From Desulfobacula sp. (GTDB lineage Bacteria; Desulfobacterota; Desulfobacteria; Desulfobacterales; Desulfobacteraceae), in the NCBI RefSeq assembly GCF_030145145.1, contig NZ_JAQYWD010000010.1:79146-143145 (forward strand): a DNA stretch of 64,000 nucleotides. The letters are read 5' to 3'. Shown here piece after piece: positions 38,101 through 46,035 of this stretch. The notes under the pieces are model-generated. The model searched no databases and was not told where the DNA came from. It saw only the letters and a list, made by a program, of their open reading frames with translations. The first letter of the stretch is position 1; the number at the start of each line of letters is the position of its first letter. The position numbers and the translations under genes are program-made.

Positions 38101-38259
38101 CACGGATATTTCCACCGCGTTGACGGAAAAGTCCGGAAAGGTCTCGCGTTTCAGATCGGTGACAGAGATGACACCCAACGCCACAAACAGCAGCATTAAA
38201 AGGTTGGATGCCGTGGGATGACCAGCCATATAGGAGATGATCTGTTTCAAGGGGGTCAT
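35131..38259 (-). CDS. RND-family efflux transporter, inner-membrane subunit
   Basis: A 1042-residue AcrB/MdtB-type pump: membrane segment at the N-terminus (PTASNLLMLLFVALG), two large periplasmic loops, and two groups of membrane helices with the family pieces GLLIGLGLLMDDAIVIAEN and AGIVVNDSILLVSFIRRH. It is proton-driven and exports hydrophobic compounds or metals. I start at ATG 38259, which has GGGGAG 11 bases upstream and follows the adaptor stop by 1 base; the frame is open to 38277. No outer-membrane TolC gene is adjacent. Confidence 0.92.
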   Translation of the reverse strand: MTPLKQIISYMAGHPTASNLLMLLFVALGVISVTDLKRETFPDFSVNAVEISVVYPGATADDVEASVCQRIEDAIDSVSNIAEVKSTAMENRASVLVEMVEGNDMIEFFNDLKTEVEAISDFPGEVEDVIVKRVNRIDPVVAVAVTGPMSPLHLKLYCEDLKDRLKRLDKVSQVDILGFSDHEFLIEIPFYTLMRLGLSVSDIEGAVAGQNLDLPAGSLETKDAEILIRFSEERKTRYDLGNLIVASSETGTEIRLGDIAKISDRFMDDEDKILFDGRRAGILQINKTKSEDALRIMDTVTRFLAEEQIRAPAGVSFTITQNVSKIVRDRLLMLVKNAVQGLILVFLAMLLFFPFGFSFWVAMGLPVSFFLTFFFMRHLGLSINMLSMVGLLIGLGLLMDDAIVIAENIAAHLEKGKKAFNATVDGISEVAAGVFSSFLTTVFIFGALGLSMAGDIGKVLYVIPVILILTLSVSLVEAFFILPHHLSHSLSTLRTDEPKNRFRQKMDDGLNGFRENVLGPVVDGVVNLRYLFVGMVIFAFIASIALIAGGHLKIQAFPDIEGEVLQARLLFPQGTPLARTERYVDQMVVAAHQMNKNLSGSQPGEADLVKHISILFNTNADAGEQGTHVATVSLDLLNAEDRSSTMDDIIHQWRTLAGDIPDAIAIAFKEPTIGPGGLPIEIRLKGKDLDELKLASARLINWFYAYEGVSDLYDDLRPGKPEIQVMLKKGAQIRGFDARSVSKQLRAAFYGATASEIIVRDESYEVNLRMAGDDRNSLSQLENFYLMNGNGDRIPLDTVAAITRTRGYAGIKRVNADRTVTVTGDVDTRVANAVDIIADTKHQFLPELTKEFPGITVELEGQEKELKTSMGGMVKALGIGIFGVFCLLSFQFRSYQEPLVIMITIPFAFIGVVWGHMIMGLDLCMPSILGFISLAGIVVNDSILLVSFIRRHTAAGKSVAEAGKLASRERFRAVILTSVTTIAGLLPLLSERSMQAQILIPLACAIVFGLLMSTVLVLLVVPCLYTILADLHLVRVKAKGSE

Positions 38260-38260
38260 T

Positions 38261-39616
38261 TTATTTTGTCTCCCCAAGGGCCTGTTGCTTCAACGTTTCC
38301 AGGACATCCAGGACCGCCAATGGTTTTAACCGCATCCCCTGGATGGCAGGCACCAGATCTGTCAGCACCAGGACGTCCCCCTGTTCAAGCCCCCCGGACA
38401 GCACTGCCATGTCTTGCATATAAAACTCAACGCCCACGGGCCGGATTTCAAGCCGGCTGCCCGGGGTGCAGATATACACCGTTCCGTCATGGACCGCACT
38501 CCGGGGTACCACCCAGCTGTCCGGCAGCAGCCTGCCGTATAATGTCACTTCCACATACATATTGGTCACCAGGGGCGGTCGTTTTCCCGGGATGATATTT
38601 TCATAGGGCTTGTCCACGGTGATATAAAGGGTCAGCGCACCAGTCTTAAGATCCATGGATTCACTGGTCCGGGAAAAAATACCCTCCCACTCAATGGGAA
38701 ACGCCACGTCCATGGGGAGTGTTACCTTGGCTGCAATACCGATGGCCCGGCGGATGGTTTCCAGATCCGGCATCTGACTGAGATTGCCGTCATAATTCCT
38801 GGGCAAAAGGGTCATGAAACTTTTCGGTGTCAGCGACACGGGGATTTCCGCCCGGTCAACGCTTTCAGCTTCAACCAGAACCGTTCCGGCAGCCGCAAAC
38901 TGGTGCAGCTCGATATTCACAACCGACAGGCGGCAGTCAAAGGGGGCACGAATTTCCGTTCGTGCCACATCCAGTCTGCGCTGGGTTACCGTGGATTCTC
39001 CGGATTTTTTCTGGGCCAGCAGGGCTTTTTTCTGGGACGGGATCAGATCCAGTGTGTTCTGCAGATTGTTCACTGTGGTCTGGCGGGCCAGAAACGTTCT
39101 TTCTTCCTTTTCAAGATCAGAAGCGGAAATATACTGGTTTGCAAATAATTCTCGTTTTCGTTTCAACTCCAGGCCGGCACTGGCAAGGGATTTTTTTTCA
39201 ATGGCCAACAGGCGCTGGGTGTTTGTCCTGGATTGCTCCAGCTCCTTGAGCCTGGCATCCACATTCATCAGGTCGGCCACCCCCCGGGTTTCAGCCAGGC
39301 CATATGTCGTTGTGTCGATTTTAAACAGGACCTCATCTTTTTTTATGAAATACCCTTTTTTCAAATCCTTGTGAACAGACACCACCTTTCCGCTGACTTC
39401 GGATATCGCCTGCCAGGTGCGGTCAGCCGCCACATACCCGTATGTGATAACCCGGGGCACCACCGGCATTTTTTCCAAAGGAATCACCCGGACGGCCTGA
39501 ACCCGTTCCTGGTTTTCAAGACGGATGGGGGGCTTTTTGTTTGTTTTCATTACGGCGAAAAGGACTATGCCGCATACCACAGGAAGAATGATCAATAGCT
39601 TTTTCAAGAGTTTCAT
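38261..39616 (-). CDS. RND periplasmic adaptor (membrane fusion protein, HlyD/AcrA type)
   Basis: A 451-residue adaptor. The N-terminal hydrophobic anchor (KLLIILPVVCGIVLFAV) is followed by a lipoyl/barrel-sandwich half (ISEVSGKVVSVHKDLKKGYFIKK), a long alpha-helical hairpin (LEQSRTNTQRLLAIEKK...), the second lipoyl half (EIRAPFDCRLSVVNIELHQF) and a beta-barrel domain. It bridges the RND pump and an outer-membrane channel. ATG 39616 is the likely start; GTG 39625 overlaps the stop of the upstream pseudogene. No good ribosome-binding site is seen, consistent with a rearranged junction upstream. Confidence 0.9.
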   Translation of the reverse strand: MKLLKKLLIILPVVCGIVLFAVMKTNKKPPIRLENQERVQAVRVIPLEKMPVVPRVITYGYVAADRTWQAISEVSGKVVSVHKDLKKGYFIKKDEVLFKIDTTTYGLAETRGVADLMNVDARLKELEQSRTNTQRLLAIEKKSLASAGLELKRKRELFANQYISASDLEKEERTFLARQTTVNNLQNTLDLIPSQKKALLAQKKSGESTVTQRRLDVARTEIRAPFDCRLSVVNIELHQFAAAGTVLVEAESVDRAEIPVSLTPKSFMTLLPRNYDGNLSQMPDLETIRRAIGIAAKVTLPMDVAFPIEWEGIFSRTSESMDLKTGALTLYITVDKPYENIIPGKRPPLVTNMYVEVTLYGRLLPDSWVVPRSAVHDGTVYICTPGSRLEIRPVGVEFYMQDMAVLSGGLEQGDVLVLTDLVPAIQGMRLKPLAVLDVLETLKQQALGETK

Positions 39617-39621
39617 AACGG

Positions 39622-40089
39622 TCACCGGTTGTTTGTTCGTTGGTTTTTTTTATCATTATGGCCTGCGCCGGTGGTCAGGTTGGAAATGCCGGCAATGGTT
39701 CGAACGTTAAATCCCAAAAGATCCGGCAGCATCCGGATTACATTCAGGACAGCCCTTGCCTGGACAATGCCGTCCGCCCATACCAGCGGCGGCACCACCG
39801 GATCTATAATGATCCGATTATCAGCTACTTCAAGTCCGGCCCGCATGGCAGCCGGATTGGAGGTATCAATGAGCAAGGGCAGGTCCGTTACACGCTGAAC
39901 TGCCCGGATGAAAAATTGCATGCCCGCTTCAGGCTGTTTCCCCAGAGGCCCGGTATTCAAATCAATGGCCCATGCTCCTTTTGCCACACATTGTTTTACA
40001 AGCCCCTGTATCGGTTTGGGATCAAGGTCTTTGAGTGCCTCCTGGATGTCTGTTTTTGTAATCCTTAGATTATCAGCGATCAATTCCAT
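39622..40089 (-). pseudogene. Deleted methyltetrahydrofolate:corrinoid methyltransferase (pterin-binding) gene
   Basis: The 155-residue ORF begins like an intact pterin-binding methyltransferase (MELIADNLRITKTDIQ, AWAIDLNTGPLG, LPLLIDTSNPAAM). The expected middle part, about 50-60 residues between the NRIIING-like and IIDPVV strands, is missing: the frame reads NRIIIDPVVPPLVW directly. It then runs to GISNLTTGAGHNDKKNQ and stops, without the last 80 or so residues of the barrel. An in-frame internal deletion plus a truncated end make it non-functional. Its stop overlaps the first possible adaptor start, so the 3' break coincides with the RND operon boundary. It belonged with the corrinoid protein at 40217. 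Confidence 0.75.
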
Positions 40090-40216
40090 AAGCTCACTCC
40101 ATATTCACAAGTTCAATCAATCAGCAGGATGATACCATTGACACGACAGATAAAAAAATGATTTTTTGTGTTTTAATTCGGTTATAACGAAAAACCATCC
40201 AGGCGCCGGTAAATCC

Positions 40217-40867
40217 TCACCCTGAAAGGATGGTCTGGCACAATCGAATGCCTTCCATGCTGTCCGTCGTACACAGGTCTGCCCCCACAGCCTTGCACAC
40301 CCGTTTGCTCATCAAATGTCCGCCGGCCAGGTATGCCCGGGGTGCCAGACCTTGGGGAACATGGATTTTCAAGTGGGCAATGGTTTCCTTGAGCGTGTCC
40401 AGACAGGTGCTGATCAAACAGGAAAACCCGACAATATCCGGCTTGTATTCATGAACCGCAGATAAAAATGTGGCTTTCGATACATCCACCCCCAGGTCGT
40501 GCACGGCAAAGCCATGGCCGCGTAAAAAAGCCTTGAAGATATCTTTGCCGATATAGTGGATGTCGCCTTCCACGGTTCCGATGAGGATTCTGCCCACACC
40601 CTGTTGAAGCGACGACCCCATGGTGAGGGGCAGAACCATTTGACTGATTTGTTCCATGATTTCACCGGCCATGATCAGCCCGGATATAAAATAGATTCCT
40701 CGTTCATAGCGGAGCCCGACTTCAGTGATTCCTTTATGGGAATAGGCGATGATCTGCAATGGATCCATTCCATCGGAGATCAACTGCCGGGCCATGGCAA
40801 GTGCTTTTTCTTCATCCAGCGCTGCAATCATGGTGCTCAGGCGGATTAATTTTTTTTCCCTTGTCAT
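40217..40867 (-). CDS. Corrinoid (B12-binding) methyltransferase protein, MtbC-like
   Basis: A 216-residue corrinoid protein. A helical cap domain (residues 1-85) precedes the Rossmann B12 domain with the base-off signature DIHYIGKDI (Asp-x-His-x2-Gly), then DLGVDVS and the GFSCLIST segment. These proteins carry the methyl group between a substrate methyltransferase and a folate methyltransferase. Its neighbour at 39622 is a wrecked folate methyltransferase, so this cassette looks orphaned, though the protein may still work with the intact cassette at 42164-45077. AAGGA precedes ATG. Confidence 0.88.
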   Translation of the reverse strand: MTREKKLIRLSTMIAALDEEKALAMARQLISDGMDPLQIIAYSHKGITEVGLRYERGIYFISGLIMAGEIMEQISQMVLPLTMGSSLQQGVGRILIGTVEGDIHYIGKDIFKAFLRGHGFAVHDLGVDVSKATFLSAVHEYKPDIVGFSCLISTCLDTLKETIAHLKIHVPQGLAPRAYLAGGHLMSKRVCKAVGADLCTTDSMEGIRLCQTILSG

Positions 40868-40887
40868 TGCATCCTTTGTTTTTATTT

Positions 40888-41023
40888 CACTGAACTTTCG
40901 TATGCCTGGGATTCAGGCTTTTTTTATGGCACTTTTTACCCGTTTGGTCATGAAATAATGATAAAAAGCACCAAAAAAAAAGCCTGATCCCGCTCATTAA
41001 AGCTGAAGACCGAAAGTGGAGTT
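40888..41023. repeat. Copy B of the 3'-end repeat family (long hairpin)
   Basis: This stretch aligns over about 130 bases with 54289-54435 in the same orientation: ACTTTCG, TTCAGGCTTTTTTTATGGC, ACTTTTTACCCGTTTGGTC, GATAAAAAGCACC, AAGCCTGATCCCG, CATTAAAGCTGAAGACC, GAAAGTGGAGTTATT. The two halves are inverted repeats of each other. It ends 3 bases before the gntR stop codon (41027-41029), so it abuts the 3' end of that gene. Confidence 0.75.
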
Positions 41024-41026
41024 ATT

Positions 41027-41815
41027 TCATCTGCTCAGGTCAAACCCCACCATTGTTTTAAATCGAAGCTTATCTCCCCGGCAGATAAATTGTCCCCAGC
41101 TGATGGGGGTTTCATCAAAATCATAAAACAAATGTTCTATCCTGAAAGCCGGTTGAAGCGGCATTGTGTTGAGCAGTCCGGCCTCTTCCGGGTTGAGGAC
41201 CATGGCTTCCAGGGTTAAATTTCCTCTTTTTAAACATGTCTGCCCGTTTCTTTCAAAAAGCCCGTATAGGGTGGTGACCTCAAGCTCAGTTTCGATGACG
41301 GGCCTGAACGGGTCGTAAATCAGGTATTCCTTGTGGAAAATAACCGGATCTCCATCCTTTAATAACAGCCGTCTGAGCAGGAGAACCCGCTGCCCTTCGG
41401 AAAGCTGAAGTCTGGCTGCCGTATCTGCATCGGCTTTTAATGTTCTGGCTTCAAGAAGCTTGACCTTTGCCCGATCCTGGTCTTTGAAAATGTCGTAGAA
41501 TTCATTCAGGCTGAAAGTTGCTCCCCCCAGATCAGGTGCCTTGACAAAGGTACCGCTGCCCTGCACCGTTGTAACGATTCCCTGGTCCAACAGCAATTGA
41601 ATGGCACGGCGAACGGTCATGGGGCTGACCTTGTGGATACGCCTCAATTCAGATTCTGACGGCAGCCGACTGCCCGGCAGATAAATCCCTTTGGAGATTT
41701 TTTCCCTTAACAGGTTGCAGATCTGTTCGTAGGCCGGTTCATGGGACCGGCGATTTACAACGTCTTCGGTATTGCCGCTGATGTCAGTTCTTAAATGGGA
41801 AGCATGTGTTGTCAT
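41027..41815 (-). CDS. GntR-family regulator with UTRA domain (HutC type)
   Basis: A 262-residue repressor. The N-terminal winged helix is typical of GntR (YEQICNLLREKISKGIYLPGSRLPSESELRR, SPMTVRRAIQLLLDQG, VQGSGTFV), and residues 95-262 form a UTRA ligand domain (LLEARTLKADADTAARLQL, EGQRVLLLRRL). It lies between the two corrinoid cassettes and divergent to the intact one. The palindrome in the promoter at 42049 is a likely operator. A related TA-rich stretch directly in front of its own ATG (41818-41841) suggests autoregulation. The start at 41815 has no clear ribosome-binding site. Confidence 0.9.
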   Translation of the reverse strand: MTTHASHLRTDISGNTEDVVNRRSHEPAYEQICNLLREKISKGIYLPGSRLPSESELRRIHKVSPMTVRRAIQLLLDQGIVTTVQGSGTFVKAPDLGGATFSLNEFYDIFKDQDRAKVKLLEARTLKADADTAARLQLSEGQRVLLLRRLLLKDGDPVIFHKEYLIYDPFRPVIETELEVTTLYGLFERNGQTCLKRGNLTLEAMVLNPEEAGLLNTMPLQPAFRIEHLFYDFDETPISWGQFICRGDKLRFKTMVGFDLSR

Positions 41816-42048
41816 GATCTATATATATAAATTATCTGTTTTTAGAAGTCAAGGCATTGGAAAATCCGGGTCCGATCAGCGATTTGCCGTAAAACAAACC
41901 CGGGTTTAATGGGGGGTATAACCGGCTGCCTGAAACAGGGCTGTCCTTTTTTGGGATAGGACCAAACGTATATGGTTCTATGGTTTTACTGGAAATCAAG
42001 GGATGGCTGTCGATCTGGCAGGATGTTGATAAAAATATTTTAAAAGCA

Positions 42049-42077
42049 TTGACAAGTTATCTATATAACTTTATGAT
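42049..42077 (+). promoter_or_regulatory. Strong sigma-70 promoter with palindromic operator, corrinoid cassette
   Basis: TTGACA (42049-42054), 17-bp spacer, TATGAT (42072-42077). The spacer is itself a palindrome, AAGTTAT-CTAT-ATAACTT (42054-42071), placed where a bound GntR repressor would block polymerase. The transcript would start about 42084, 80 bases before the corrinoid gene. The rest of 41816-42163 shows no gene. Confidence 0.75.
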
Positions 42078-42163
42078 TTCTATCTCATAGGGATAAAGGG
42101 AAACAAGAAAAAGCAGGTTTGAAGGGGATATGAACTTGGAACCTTAATGAAAGGAAATGAAAC

Positions 42164-42796
42164 GTGTTTGACAAATTAATTGATGCCGTGACCAACATGA
42201 AGGAGAACGAGGCATTGAGCCTCACCCAGGAGTTGCTGGACAACAATGCCGATCCGGTTCAACTTCTGGATGCCTGTACCCGGGCAATGGAAATTGTCGG
42301 CAAAAAATTTGAATCCGGTGTCTATTTTTTGCCGGAATTAATGATGGCTGGTGAGATCCTCAAACAGATTTCCGGAAAGGTGAAACCCATGATACAGGAT
42401 CAGGCTGAAGGGGAAAAAGTCGGCAGGGTCATCATGGGAACCGTTCTGGGAGATATTCATGATATTGGCAAGGATATTGTCATCTTTCTTCTGGAAGTCA
42501 ACGGTTTTGAAGTGTATGATATTGGTATTGATGTGCCGCCGGAAAAATTTGTAGCGGAGATCAAGGCGTTTAAACCCCAGGTGGTGGGCATGAGCGGGTT
42601 GCTTACCCTGGCCTTTGATTCAATGAAAGATACGGTAACCGCCATTTCGGATGCCGGGTTAAGAGAGGATGTGAAAATTATTATCGGTGGCGGTCAGATG
42701 AGTGATAAAATTAGTGCATATGCCGGTGCTGATGCCTGTGCCAAAGATGCAATGGATGGCATTAACATTATCAAAGAATGGACCCGAAAGGTTTGA
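42164..42796 (+). CDS. Corrinoid (B12-binding) methyltransferase protein, MtbC-like
   Basis: A 210-residue corrinoid carrier: helical cap (ENEALSLTQELLDNNADPVQLLDACTRAM, FLPELMMAGEILKQI), then the B12 domain with VLGDIHDIGKDIV, whose His is the lower cobalt ligand, and DIGIDVPPEKFV. The start is a GTG at 42164 with AAGGA 8 bases upstream. It is the first gene of a three-gene cassette: the substrate methyltransferase starts 4 bases after its stop and the folate methyltransferase follows. Confidence 0.93.
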   Translation: MFDKLIDAVTNMKENEALSLTQELLDNNADPVQLLDACTRAMEIVGKKFESGVYFLPELMMAGEILKQISGKVKPMIQDQAEGEKVGRVIMGTVLGDIHDIGKDIVIFLLEVNGFEVYDIGIDVPPEKFVAEIKAFKPQVVGMSGLLTLAFDSMKDTVTAISDAGLREDVKIIIGGGQMSDKISAYAGADACAKDAMDGINIIKEWTRKV

Positions 42797-42800
42797 AAAA

Positions 42801-44144
42801 ATGAAAGAGCGTTGGACAAAAGAAGCAGCCGATGCCGGGGAAAAATTATCCCAACAGTTTGACATCTGGCTTGCCGCTGAGAATATTCCCTTTGTGAGCC
42901 CGGAAGCCGAAGCCCTTTACCGAGAAAGAGTTGAGCTGTATCGGGATGCCATTCAGATGAAAACCGTCCCCAAACGTATCCCGGTATGTCCTTCAGCCGG
43001 CAGTTTTCCCATTGAATATGCCGGGATCACCTGGAAAGAGGCCATGTATGATTACAAAAAGCTGGGGTATGCATGGAGAAAATACCATGATGATTTTGAT
43101 CCGGACGGGTATAGTGCACCCCGGACCATCGCCCCCGGCAAGTCCCTGGAGATACTGGGGCTGGAGCTGTATCGCTGGGCCGGCGGCGGTCTGAGGGATG
43201 ACCAGGAATACCAGTTCGTTGAAAAAGAATATATGCGGGACGATGAATACTATGATTTGATTGACGACCCCACGGGGTTTTTCCTGAACACCTATTTCCC
43301 CAGGATTTTCAAGGAACTCGGCGCGCTTAAGAAAATGCCCATGCTCCCGCCGATCCATGAACTGCCCGTTATCCCGTCCGGCATCATTCCCTTTGGCATG
43401 CCGGATGTGCAGGCGGCATTTGCCAGGCTCTGTTCAGCAGGCGAGGATGTGAACCATTGGCTGGCCGAAGTGACAAACGTCTCCATTGCCCAGATGGCCA
43501 ATGGCAAACCCAGCTTTTCAGCCGGATTTACCAAGGCACCCTTTGATGTCATTGGTGACAGCCTTCGGGGAACGAAGGGGGTGCTCATGGATATGTTCCG
43601 CCATCCCGAAGAACTGGTGGAAGCCTGTGAAAGAATTACACCGTTCATGATCAAATCCGGTGCGGCAGGCTGCAAGGCGGCAGGTCATGTCATGCCCTTT
43701 ATTCCCCTTCACAAGGGAGCGGATACGTTCATGTCCGAAGACCAGTTCATGACATTCTACTGGCCGACCCTGAGAAAGCTGATCATCGGTTTATCCAATG
43801 AAGGCGTCGTTCCCCAGTTGTTTGTGGAAGGGGCTTACAACCGGCGCCTTGACCTCATTGATGACCTGCCCCCGGGCAAGGTGGTCTGGTGGTTTGATGC
43901 CACTGACATGGCAGCCGCCAAAAAAACCGTGGGCCGGACCAATTGTATTGCCGGCAATGTTCCTTTGGATATTTTGTGTACGGGTACGCCGGATGATGTA
44001 AAGGTCTATTGCAAAGACCTGATTGATACCGCCGGCAAGGATGGCGGATTTATCATGACCAGCGGTGCCGGTGTCCAGGGGGCAAAAGCTGAAAACGTAA
44101 AAGCCATGATTGATTTTTCCAAAAAATATGGGGTCTATTCATAA
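42801..44144 (+). CDS. Uroporphyrinogen decarboxylase-fold methyltransferase (MT1 of a corrinoid system)
   Basis: A 447-residue UROD-fold protein, the likely enzyme that moves a methyl group from the substrate to the corrinoid protein. Typical pieces are PVCPSAGSFP near the start, SFSAGFTKAPFDVIGDSLRG and the C-terminal FIMTSGAGVQGAKAENVKAMI. The His-x-Cys zinc motif of MtaA/MtbA/CmuA is absent: the matching strand reads QLFVEGAYN, with Phe and Glu in place of His and Cys. That points to a different metal site, as reported for aromatic O-demethylase MT1 enzymes, so an O-methyl or N-methyl rather than thiol-linked substrate is possible. I start at ATG 42801; the frame extends upstream inside the corrinoid gene. 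Confidence 0.82.
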   Translation: MKERWTKEAADAGEKLSQQFDIWLAAENIPFVSPEAEALYRERVELYRDAIQMKTVPKRIPVCPSAGSFPIEYAGITWKEAMYDYKKLGYAWRKYHDDFDPDGYSAPRTIAPGKSLEILGLELYRWAGGGLRDDQEYQFVEKEYMRDDEYYDLIDDPTGFFLNTYFPRIFKELGALKKMPMLPPIHELPVIPSGIIPFGMPDVQAAFARLCSAGEDVNHWLAEVTNVSIAQMANGKPSFSAGFTKAPFDVIGDSLRGTKGVLMDMFRHPEELVEACERITPFMIKSGAAGCKAAGHVMPFIPLHKGADTFMSEDQFMTFYWPTLRKLIIGLSNEGVVPQLFVEGAYNRRLDLIDDLPPGKVVWWFDATDMAAAKKTVGRTNCIAGNVPLDILCTGTPDDVKVYCKDLIDTAGKDGGFIMTSGAGVQGAKAENVKAMIDFSKKYGVYS

Positions 44145-44151
44145 GCCTGGC

Positions 44152-44174
44152 GGGTCACAAGGCCGTTGTGACCC
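44152..44174 (+). other. Perfect intercistronic hairpin
   Basis: GGGTCACAA (44152-44160), loop GGCCG, TTGTGACCC (44166-44174) make a 9-bp perfect stem between the MT1 and folate methyltransferase genes. No T-run follows, so it is more likely an mRNA-stabilising or processing hairpin than a terminator. Confidence 0.6.
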
Positions 44175-44222
44175 AAACCGCTTTAGCGGATTAGATCACC
44201 TGAAAAGGATGGGTGACAGCAT

Positions 44223-45077
44223 ATGATAACATTAAAAACAATCGTATCAAACAAGGACACGTCAGTCACCATAGGTGGTAACGGACCCACCATTATGATT
44301 GGTGAGCGGATCAACCCCACGGGGAAGAAAAAACTGGCTGATGCCTTGCGCAAGGGAGATATGGACGCTGTAAAGGCCGAGGCAAAAGCCCAGATCGCCG
44401 CTGGCGCCCAGATTCTCGATGTGAATGTGGTAACAGAAGATGTCAATGAGATGGATATCCTTCCCAGGGCCATTGCGGCCATCCTGGAAGTGGCCGATAT
44501 TCCCCTTTGTATTGATGTCAACAATCCCAATGCCTTGAAGAAAGCATTGGACCTGTACCCGGGTAAAGCCCTTGTCAATTCAGTCTCTGCAGAAAAGCGG
44601 TCTTTGGAAGAGGTGCTTCCCCTGGTAAAAGAATACAATGCCGCTGTGATCGGGCTTGCCCTTGATGATGACGGTATCCCGAAAACAGCAGAAAAACGGC
44701 TGGAAATTGCCTGCCGGATTATTGACGCGGCAAAGGCGATTGGCATTCCCAAAGAGGACATCATTATTGACTCGTTATCACTGGCCCTGGGAAGTGATGA
44801 CCAGGCAGCAGCCGTCACCCTGGATTCGGTTCGGATGATCAATGAAGCGCTTGGGGTGAACCAGACACTGGGGGCGAGCAATGTCTCGTTTGGACTGCCC
44901 AACCGGATAGAGGTCAACAAAGCCTTTCTTCCCCTGGCCATTTCTGCCGGGGTGACCTGTCCCACAGTCAATCCCCTGCATGTGGGGGCAACCATTATGG
45001 CAACGGATCTGATCCTGGGGCGGGATCGATTTTCAATGCGGTATATCACTGATTATAGAAATCGAAACAGCTCATAA
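44223..45077 (+). CDS. Methyltetrahydrofolate:corrinoid methyltransferase (pterin-binding, MT2)
   Basis: A 284-residue pterin-binding TIM barrel of the AcsE/MtgA type. Characteristic elements: IMIGERINPTGKKKL at the start, AAGAQILDVNVV, IPLCIDVNNPNAL, and LGASNVSFGLPNR with the Asn and Ser that hold the pterin. It moves the methyl from the corrinoid protein to tetrahydrofolate, feeding the C1 pathway. It is complete, unlike the paralog fragment at 39622. It closes the three-gene cassette. Confidence 0.92.
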   Translation: MITLKTIVSNKDTSVTIGGNGPTIMIGERINPTGKKKLADALRKGDMDAVKAEAKAQIAAGAQILDVNVVTEDVNEMDILPRAIAAILEVADIPLCIDVNNPNALKKALDLYPGKALVNSVSAEKRSLEEVLPLVKEYNAAVIGLALDDDGIPKTAEKRLEIACRIIDAAKAIGIPKEDIIIDSLSLALGSDDQAAAVTLDSVRMINEALGVNQTLGASNVSFGLPNRIEVNKAFLPLAISAGVTCPTVNPLHVGATIMATDLILGRDRFSMRYITDYRNRNSS

Positions 45078-45219
45078 AAAAATCATGTGTGTGTTTATCT
45101 GAAATTCAAATTGTTTTGTGAGAGTATCTGTTGTATTCTTATGTCATTCAAAATAGATTGGAAAATAAGGTTTTTCCGGAGTATCATTGAATGAGCATTT
45201 ATTTTTAAAAGGTATTATC

Positions 45220-46029
45220 ATGAATATTAATTCACATCTTTTGGGTGACCATCTTAAGAGTATGGGAATCATTTCTGGAAAGCAGTTGGAAGAAGCACTG
45301 CAGATTCAACAGGGTTTTTTTTCTGATAGCATATCTGAATCCCATATGAATCGGGCGGAATTGATCACGAAAAGCAGGAGGGGAAGCAAGGATGTCCCCA
45401 TGCTGGGACAGATTTTGCTGGAAAAGGGGTACATCACAAAAGATATGCTTGATTCAGTTCTTGCCATACAGAACTGCCAGGTCAGGGAGTTGCGTCTTTT
45501 GAGCAGCGAAAAACTTGCTCTTGTTATCCAGATAGGCTTTATTATTAATTCCACGGTTAATTTGATCGATGTCTTATCACTGATTATGAAGTATGCCAAT
45601 ATCGTGACCGATGCCATGGCCAGTACCCTGATGCTCCTGGATGATAACACCGGGGAGCTGGTATTCAGTATCCCTACAGGTCCCAATGCAGATGAGTTGA
45701 AAGATATCAGAATCCCTTCAGGGGTTGGTGTGGCCGGCTGGGTGGCAAAAAACCAGCAGTATGTTTTGATAGAAGATGCCAGAAAAGATCCTCGATTTTA
45801 TCAGGGAATTGATGATATGACCAGCGTTGAAACAAAATCTCTGCTGTGTGTTCCCATGAGATCCAAACGAAAATTTATCGGCGTACTGGAGGTGATCAAT
45901 AAAAATGAAAGCCCCTGTTTTACAGAAGACGATGCGTTGTTATTAAGTATCTTTTCCCATCAGGCTGCGATTGCCATTGAAAATGCCATGTTGTTTAATT
46001 CCATTGAAACTCACCGGGATACCGTTTAG
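45220..46029 (+). CDS. GAF-domain sensor protein with MshEN-like N-terminus
   Basis: A 269-residue soluble protein. Residues 1-105 contain two LGDHLKSMGIISGKQLEEALQIQQ/LGQILLEKGYITKDMLDSVLA-type helical repeats, like the N-terminal domain of type II secretion ATPases, which can bind c-di-GMP. Residues about 120-265 form a GAF domain (STLMLLDDNTGELVFSIP, GVAGWVAKNQQYVLIEDA, SLLCVPMRSKRKFIGVLEV). There is no output domain, so it would act through a partner. ATG 45220 with a weak AAAGG is chosen; TTG 45187 after CGGAG is possible. Confidence 0.8.
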   Translation: MNINSHLLGDHLKSMGIISGKQLEEALQIQQGFFSDSISESHMNRAELITKSRRGSKDVPMLGQILLEKGYITKDMLDSVLAIQNCQVRELRLLSSEKLALVIQIGFIINSTVNLIDVLSLIMKYANIVTDAMASTLMLLDDNTGELVFSIPTGPNADELKDIRIPSGVGVAGWVAKNQQYVLIEDARKDPRFYQGIDDMTSVETKSLLCVPMRSKRKFIGVLEVINKNESPCFTEDDALLLSIFSHQAAIAIENAMLFNSIETHRDTV

Positions 46030-46035
46030 CTTAAG

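Noticed and set aside
44183..45049. 288-residue open frame antisense to the folate methyltransferase gene
   Set aside because: It is a mirror of a strongly coding sense gene with family motifs; composition (Ser/Ala/Ile-rich) is typical of antisense shadows.
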